A stretch of 64,000 bases of DNA from Sipunculus nudus. Its lineage: Eukaryota > Annelida > Sipuncula > Golfingiida > Sipunculidae. The notes beneath the pieces were generated by a model, which saw only the letters and a program-made list of their open reading frames with translations, did no database searches and was not told where the DNA came from. Position 1 is the first letter of the stretch; each line of letters starts with the position of its first letter. The position numbers and the translations under genes were made by a program. Below, piece after piece: positions 57,421 to 64,000 of this stretch. The stretch spans positions 49,355,676 through 49,419,675 of the forward strand of contig CM049311.1 in assembly GCA_026874595.1 (NCBI GenBank), read 5' to 3'.

Positions 57421-58380
57421 TCCTACCCTGTGTTCCTCATTCGTCAACATAATCTTGATTCAAATAAACGAGCTTGAAGTAATTACATCAGTTATCGAGC
57501 ATACAGGCCGGAGTTTATGTGCTGGTTTGATCTTACACAATATATACAGTATACATTAACATAATATGTGCCTGGCGCTTAGGAGTTATTTTGTGATCAA
57601 AATAAAATATAAAATAAGACAAATCTGAGATTTAATATTTATATATCACCTGTAATGCCATTTTTGTGTATCATATAAATAGAACATTAATGTTTGTGGC
57701 AAATGAAATCGGTAAGAAACAAATTAATCAACATTAGTTTCAATCCTGAGTCTCCTCTCTATGCCTTTGAAATCTAATCAAATCCATGGACACCCATATT
57801 TAACAGAAGCTAAGACAGTTCTATTGATGTATTACTTGATCTGTGTCTTGATGTAATGGGAATGTTTCACCGTATATATAAAACAAGTTTTTCAGTATAA
57901 CTGAATAGCAAGCCATATACTTTAGACCAGTTTTTTTTTTAAATTCGCATTTCTAAACAATACATAGTCCTACATAGACAACACAGTAAACAGAAATATG
58001 CTCACATTAACAATAAAGATTGTCACAAAGTGCCTTGGTACTGTAAACATTTTCAGTTTTTTTAATACAAAGTGACATGCTTAATGTCAAAAGGCCTTTC
58101 AGACCCTCAACTCCTTGTGTTTTTGTTTCCTTGAGCAATACCCGGGGGATTCCCCTTTGGAAATTCATCCATGCTGAACATTCAGTATGTGGTGTTTTGT
58201 TCTCTATTGTAAAGCCTTGTGGATAAACCTGTGTTATAAACGTACATTTTAAAAAAACCACAATAAGCTGTCCATTCTGGTAATTGGGTAGGGAATGCGT
58301 GCAGGCAAACAAAAGCCAGTTAAAATTCAGTTGACAAGAGATTCCCAGAGGAGAGAGACTTATGAAATTGAGCTAGCCCT
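57421..58380. other. AT-rich intergenic DNA
   Basis: No gene, RNA or element recognised apart from a T9-10 run near 57930. Confidence 0.45.
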
Positions 58381-58384
58381 GACC

Positions 58385-59050
58385 AAGTCACAAACATCGT
58401 ACGATTTTGACTGTCGTTCGATTTCAGCAGCTACGACAGATGGAAGCGTCGTAGGTCTGGGGGAGTTTATTTTGACAATGTCTTGTAAGCGTTCACATGT
58501 AATATATTTGTTGTACGACAGTCGTGGGAAAATTGATCACGGGTGTCTTAGTCTAATCGTACGCTCTTCTAAAGACATTCGTATGAGGTCCATACGATTG
58601 TCGTAATAGAAAAGAAAATTTCACCCATTTTATTTGTCGTAGAGCTGTTGTATATGTGTTGTGCGATGAATGTGACTTATGCTAAAGACAAACCCACGAC
58701 GGTCACAGAATTGACCTTCGACGGTAGAACATTCGTTGGACAGTCACAGGTGGAATGTGCGGCAATCGTTGGGCTGTCGTAGAAAAGTCCTAAGATTCGT
58801 AGGGCCTAAGATTACCAATGAAATCGTACGTAATAGGTTTATCGTAAAACACACGTAAGGCATCATACAACAGACCTACGAGACCGGCCTGGAGTAAAGA
58901 ATGACCTAAGATGCTGAAAGAAAATTGAACACGTTCAAAATCCTGCGACAAGGGTCTACGACAGCATTTTTGTCGTAGTACTCCTAAATTTCGTACGACA
59001 TACCCGTGACTATGTCTGTCGTAGACCTGTCGTATACCTGTTGAGCGTTG
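58385..59050. repeat. Cluster of CGTACGAC / GTCGTAG motifs
   Basis: Over ~660 bp there are more than 20 occurrences of TCGTA, TACGA or GTCGTA-type words on both strands: TCGTACGA at 58398, CTACGACAG at 58432, GTCGTAGG at 58448, TGTACGACAG at 58513 and TCGTACGACA near 58990, among others. CTACGACA (58956-58963) and TGTCGTAG (58971-58978) form a perfect 8-bp hairpin. The CpG density is far above the surroundings. No simple period is evident, so it is not an ordinary satellite. The open frame at 58295-58606 falls partly inside and has no family match. Confidence 0.6.
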
Positions 59051-62000
59051 TTTGTGACTATTTAAAGACCTATTATATAGGACAGACAGTCTCTCTAAAA
59101 CTGATGCTAGTCAACTCTGAGAACACTGAAATATTGTGTATACTAAGGTACCTCACTTAACATGAACACTTAAATATTTACTGCTTTCTGTATAATGAGC
59201 AGTTGTTCGTGGTTTGCCTGATAAGGTATTATACCGAGGACTACCCAGGATGTTTTTGAGCTTTGTGTGAACAGCTGTGTCATGGCACTTCAATTGTGGT
59301 TCCTGATGGAATGGCAGAACTAGCGCGATTAAAATAGTGAGTCTGCACCAATAAGTTCTTACACCCAACCAGTAGAGCGTATATTATGGTCTGTACTGTA
59401 AACATTGTGTCGTTTTAATATATAATTTTGTATATCAAAACTGAACGTTGGAGTCCAGAATCTAAGGGGAACTCGTGAGTATTCTTGTAAGTTAGTAAAT
59501 TCCTGGAGATATTGTTATTACAATGAAGCATTTGTTTTGTTATTTTAACTGGAAAGCATAAATTTTCTTTTTATAGCTGAGTTTCGTTGTATCCTCCGAG
59601 ACTAGTAAAATTAAGTATTTTTTGTTTAATTGGCATGAGCCTTGGTACATGTGCCCTGCAGGAGGAACCGCTAGAGCACCAGTCTCGAACTTAGTGACTG
59701 ATTTGAAGATTTTCACTTGTGATATCTGGTGTCGGACTTGAACCATTACAGTTCGGACATTTTGAATATTCTAGTTTAACTGGGACTATATGCGACTCAG
59801 TATTTTTATGTGTCTTTCTTGTATATAGTAAATAAATCTGTCGTTATATTCTTTAATGCTTTTGGTCTCAATGTATGGGTACGTGTCTGGTCATAAGTGT
59901 CCATACTGGAAAGATTCTAGGCATGGTTCTACCTACAGTCTGACCTTGAAAAAGATGTCTAAAACTACGTTAGTAGATGTGAAAAAAGGTATTAGAGAAA
60001 AATATTACATAAAGGTATTAAGTAAATTATTATAATTGCTGAGATCTGTTCGTATAAAAATGCATAAATTTCCATAAATTTGGTTTGATTAAAGTAACTT
60101 CATTGTTAGAAAACAAAACGAATCCTTCTTGATATTATATTTTGTGCCCGATCTTGTTTTTTTATTGCCTGAACATTGCCGAGGGCCAATATTACGTGAT
60201 ATGAATTTAACGAGGTCAAGCAGGTAGTTTTAATCCATTAGTAACCCTTCTTTTATCACTCATTGTGTATCACCTCCTAATATATAAACAGTATTTACAG
60301 ACAGCGTGTCCACCATTTCCGTGACAAGATCTAAGAAAAATAATAGGAAGGCCCTGGATTTCAATCCTCAAATGACATAAACTGAATGCAGATATAAATT
60401 GATACACAGAAACCGTATATCGAACCAGGCCACATGGGTTTTAACAGCCCTTTGTCTCCCTTATCTTAATATAAAACATCAGCCGGATCCATTTTCAATG
60501 ACAAAGAGGTTTTTATGATATTTTCGAAGAATGTAATGTCAACATGCCAATAAAGATGGCGAAGGACAAGCCTTTTTATTTAAGTTTTATTCCAATTTCC
60601 GAAAGTACCGAATGAATTGCAATTTAATTTTGAGATAAGTTGAACCATCCACGAAATAAGAAAAAAAAATAATTAAAAAAAAAATAATTTACAAAAATGT
60701 GAATAAATTACCTACGATCATCATCTTAAAGTCATCATATTTGGATTATGGTCCATCCATGACGTCACCGTTATTTTATGCGTCAAAAGTTTAAAAGAAC
60801 TAACCGTTCACCAGATGGGGTATCTTTATTATTACTTTTACTCTTTGAACATGATGATGCTGTACCCATGCTACATACTGAGGGAAAATGTACATATTTT
60901 TTTAATTTCTTTTCATTTATATGCATCAAACTTTTTTCTGATCTTAAAAAAACACATCCCAATTCCATTTCTCTTGCCAGAATGGCTTAGAAAATGAGCC
61001 TTTCTATGAGTTCTCGTTTAGAAGTTATGTGAATTCCGAATTTTCACCAATCCAAGGTGGTTACCAAGATGGCTGTCAAACGAACCCATGGGACCAAATT
61101 TCGCAAAACATCAACATTCGTCAATTATTTACTCTGTGTTATATAAAAAATGTAGGTTATTATCTTGGTGCATGCGGACCTTAATTTGCAAATTAGACCA
61201 CTTGTTTTCATTGTTAACCTAAAAAGGCATCCGACCGCGTGTGGGAATCATTAAGCTATATAGGAAAGGATATAAAACATCAGAAAGTGCCGATACATGA
61301 CCCACTCTGGTTCCAAAAATGGCTCGCTGTCAATATCGGAGTGATTTGATAACTTTTCGAGATGATCAATCAATCTACAGTTCGTGTCTGGATGGAAATC
61401 AATTAAGGCAATGGCGGAGGTATGCACTCTATGACTGCTTTCTAGTTTTAAGCACCCATTTCTTTTGCGGAATCATCAGGAGGATGATTTGCCCAGTTTG
61501 GCATATTGCACACAAGTGAAAATCCTCAACTGGCCAACTATAGTTTAAACATTATAGAAATAGCAGATCGGATTCAGTATAAACATTGAGAGAACTGAAT
61601 ATAATCTTATATGAGTTCATTTATACTACTTGATGAAAAAAAAATGATTGACTTAAATTAGCTAACCTTTTGGATCAGGTGATCGGTTCTTCAGCTATAA
61701 CTGGATGGATCTTCATGAATGAGCTCGCAACAAACAATTGATTATAAATAACTGTAAATTTTGGTATACCTATATTACATTATAAAGGGTGATATATATA
61801 ATTTACTTTTTAATTTAATATATTTTGGCGTATGAATTGCAAATGTTATTAAAAAATACCAGGTTATTACTAAAAGGTTATTATGTTCTGAATTAGTATA
61901 GAATAACGAAAGATGTAGAACCTAAACAGATATTTTTTTTTATGTAATACCAGCTCATAAACCCGGTATACCGGGCTTTTCATCGGGGTTTGGGAGATAT

Positions 62001-63235
62001 ATTTTCTGAGATATTGAATGTTGGCTAAATTTTTCTTATGAAAGTTAAACGAAAATATAGATTTTTAGTGGGGTACTCTCGGAATACGATATGTACAAAT
62101 ATTGTTTACTGTTATTTTATGGCGCTGTACTCATTGCAAAAATCATACCCCGGTATGTTCACCTTGAAGACCTGGTTTACATTGCGAACCAGAATGAGAC
62201 GAGGAGGCATACGTAGATATTTGACTGGTTTCTATCGTTGGACGCATAAAGAAAAGGTTGATGTGAGGAACACATGAAAGATTAATTATATAAATATATA
62301 CGTTACAAGGAAACTGTTCCTGAAGAAGGAATCAGAAATATGCATACATCGTAAGTAGCAGAAGCGGACCCAGCGGGACTCCATGCAGTGGGTCCGTATC
62401 CCATTTTCAGCCATGGCAACCTTTTTTCATCGTATCAGACAAATTTTGAGGCCCGAAACCCCCGCCACCACGCAAACCCTGTTCCTGAAATTGGGACCTT
62501 GAATTAGGGTTTGTCATTAATCCTCCTGGGTTGAAATCTCCATTTCATAAAGCGAGCAACATGTGTTTTTTCTCTTTTACTGACCACGCACGTGGATCAA
62601 ATCCCTCATTGAAAGCAAGCGTTTAATATTCATATGAACAATAGTCCTTAGTGTTAGAGGTTAAGTGACCACGATGCACGCATTCCGGTGATTGCCGAAG
62701 GCAGTCCGGCTGTCCTCGGTAAAAAAACGGAAAAATCACTCAAAATTATATGTTTATTAAAAATTATTTATTTTCATATCGCCTATGTCACTGCGGGGAT
62801 AATAACTTTAAAATGATGTATGGCACAATATTGTATAAAAACGTGGTTGTAGAGAACTTTGTGAACAAACGTGAACCGAATTCAATTTACAAGAATTAGA
62901 TATCATTTATCATCTATATATCACTTATTTTTTGTTATGGTTGTTTTTACATTCATGAGAGAGAATGTAAATGGAAATTAAATGTTTTATTTCACTGTGT
63001 GTCAGTTGATAAATTTTCACATGATATCACAGTGAACCTCCCAATCAATGATTTTCAAACCTCTAATTGGCTGATCTATGTAGACATCAGAGCACACCTT
63101 CACTGTTAGAATTAGCATATACTAAGTAAAACAAAGCCTTAGATTAAGAGTCAAGTTTGTAGTCAATCTTTGACAATCAAACAGTTGATAACTAGAAATA
63201 TGAAATCTAACGCATACAGGCCTCCACCACTGATG
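59051..63235. other. Long intergenic stretch
   Basis: AT-rich DNA. A segment near 61020-61450 with CAAGATGGCTGTC and GGCGGAGGTATGCACTC resembles common dispersed invertebrate repeats. Small frames at 60778-60990, 61319-61519 and 62038-62277 lack recognisable domains. Confidence 0.45.
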
Positions 63236-63239
63236 TTCC

Positions 63240-63480
63240 GCCCATATTGCCAGTTTCATTCATGCATAATTGACTTTGGATTTTTTTAATATTCCTTGAT
63301 GATCCGGATCAACACCAAATTCTAATCGAGTCTTCATTGGCTCATTCCCGAAATGCCTTGAAAATCCATAAGATCCCATTTAAGCTGCATGATTAGTTAA
63401 TTTGTGAACAAGCACACACAAAGACACAAACATACGAAAGAGAAGGAATGCAAATCTCCCGGCGGAGGTAATGGGTTGTT
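63240..63480 (+). repeat. Dispersed repeat ending in GGCGGAGGTAA
   Basis: Contains GATCCGGATCAACACC, GAAAATCCATAAGATCC, then a CA/AAACA-rich stretch (ACACACAAAGACACAAAC) and the terminal CCCGGCGGAGGTAATGG. This arrangement is familiar from widespread animal dispersed repeats. It is a degenerate single copy here, and classification is by resemblance only. Confidence 0.5.
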
Positions 63481-63519
63481 GGTTGAACAACAGGTGGACT
63501 TGGCATTTAAATGTCATAA

Positions 63520-63890
63520 CGCCAGGGGGTCGTTATAGAGGGGGGGGGGGGGGGGGGTTATTGTTAGCAACGTCGGATGATCAATATAATCACCCGAGGT
63601 GTTAGACAGAGGATACAATTTATATATTGGAAATAAAATATATTAATAATTAGAATGATTGACTTTTGTTCCATATCTCTATTTACTAAATCATATTTTA
63701 AATAAGATCCTGGTTTCGAATCGGTCTAAACTGTAAACACTATACTTTGTATGTATTAACCTTTAAATTACCTGTAATATATATCCAAAGGGTCACACTG
63801 GCAATTTACGATATACATGTTCATATACCTGGGGAAGAAAGGCATTCCCAAACCCTTGTGGATAAATCGACGCCGCTGCATAACAAATAC
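63520..63890. repeat. Dispersed repeat family 5, copy 2, with G18 tract
   Basis: Begins CGCCAGGGGGTCG and a run of 18 G (63540-63557), then TATTAATAATTAGAAT, TCCTGGTTTCGAATC and GTGGATAAATCGACGCCGCT. Same order and spacing as at 50810-51190, so the G-tract appears to be part of a mobile or dispersed unit. Confidence 0.6.
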
Positions 63891-64000
63891 GACACATAAT
63901 CCGCTCCTTCTGTCCCCTGCGTTCACTTTATTCATTTACCTCAGAGAGACTAATTGAGGGGGAGAACGACACCTGGTACAGGCGGGTTGGGAATTGGACT

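Overview
The window is AT-rich (roughly 35-37% GC by eye) eukaryotic nuclear DNA. It is dominated by transposable elements, satellites and simple repeats, and I find no convincing host protein-coding gene. The mix of a Ty3/Gypsy element with a Gmr1-type domain order, tRNA-derived SINEs, degenerate CR1/L2-like LINE fragments, MITE-like foldbacks and non-autonomous elements with internal tandem repeats fits a marine invertebrate, most plausibly a bivalve or other mollusc. That assignment is inference. Most long open frames either lie inside tandem arrays or begin at non-ATG codons.

Layout. 1-2650: a 33-bp minisatellite running off the left edge, with a 957-bp (29-unit) higher-order period. 3.5 kb: a tRNA-like SINE candidate. 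4.47-5.64 kb: a SINE and a decayed LINE reverse transcriptase, both on the minus strand. 7.9-9.4 kb: an element built of ~300-bp degenerate tandem units. 12.1-14.8 kb: microsatellites, then a ~100-bp array and a 50-bp array. 14.9-16.1 kb: a SINE with a solo LTR nested in its tail, the pair framed by a 21-bp direct repeat. 17.2-17.75 kb: a second, inverted LTR. 18.7-19.3 kb: a dispersed repeat interrupted by a MITE; an empty version lies at 35.05-35.30 kb. 21.7-22.5 kb: a pyrimidine-rich array with a 196-bp period. 28.4-29.24 kb: inverted repeat copies next to a tRNA-like SINE head. 29.3-30.0 kb: another LTR. 31.2-32.9 kb: a ~1.7-kb element with ~300-bp internal repeats. 39.3-44.9 kb: a Ty3/Gypsy element on the minus strand. 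45.7-46.4 kb: a small gene-like locus (TATA box, signal-peptide ORF, 129-codon ORF, AATAAA). 46.7 kb: SINE. 48.1-49.6 kb: a second LINE fragment. 51.9-52.1 kb: a foldback element. 54.3-55.1 kb: another LTR. 57.0-57.4 kb: CRE motifs and homeodomain-like sites. 58.4-59.05 kb: a dense CGTACGAC/GTCGTAG motif cluster. 63.2-63.9 kb: further dispersed repeats and a G18 tract.

The most notable element is the retrotransposon at 39.3-44.5 kb. On the minus strand it reads gag (SCAN-like segment and CCHC knuckle), protease-like region, integrase (HHCC, D-D-E, GPY/F), reverse transcriptase, RNase H, polypurine tract, LTR. Integrase therefore precedes reverse transcriptase, the copia-like order known from the Gmr1 clade of Ty3/Gypsy elements. 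It is broken by stops, frameshifts and deletions, and an inverted LTR fragment stands where its 5' LTR should be. Five further LTR copies (six in all) show that the family was active in this genome. No gene network can be inferred; the elements are related only by insertion and nesting.
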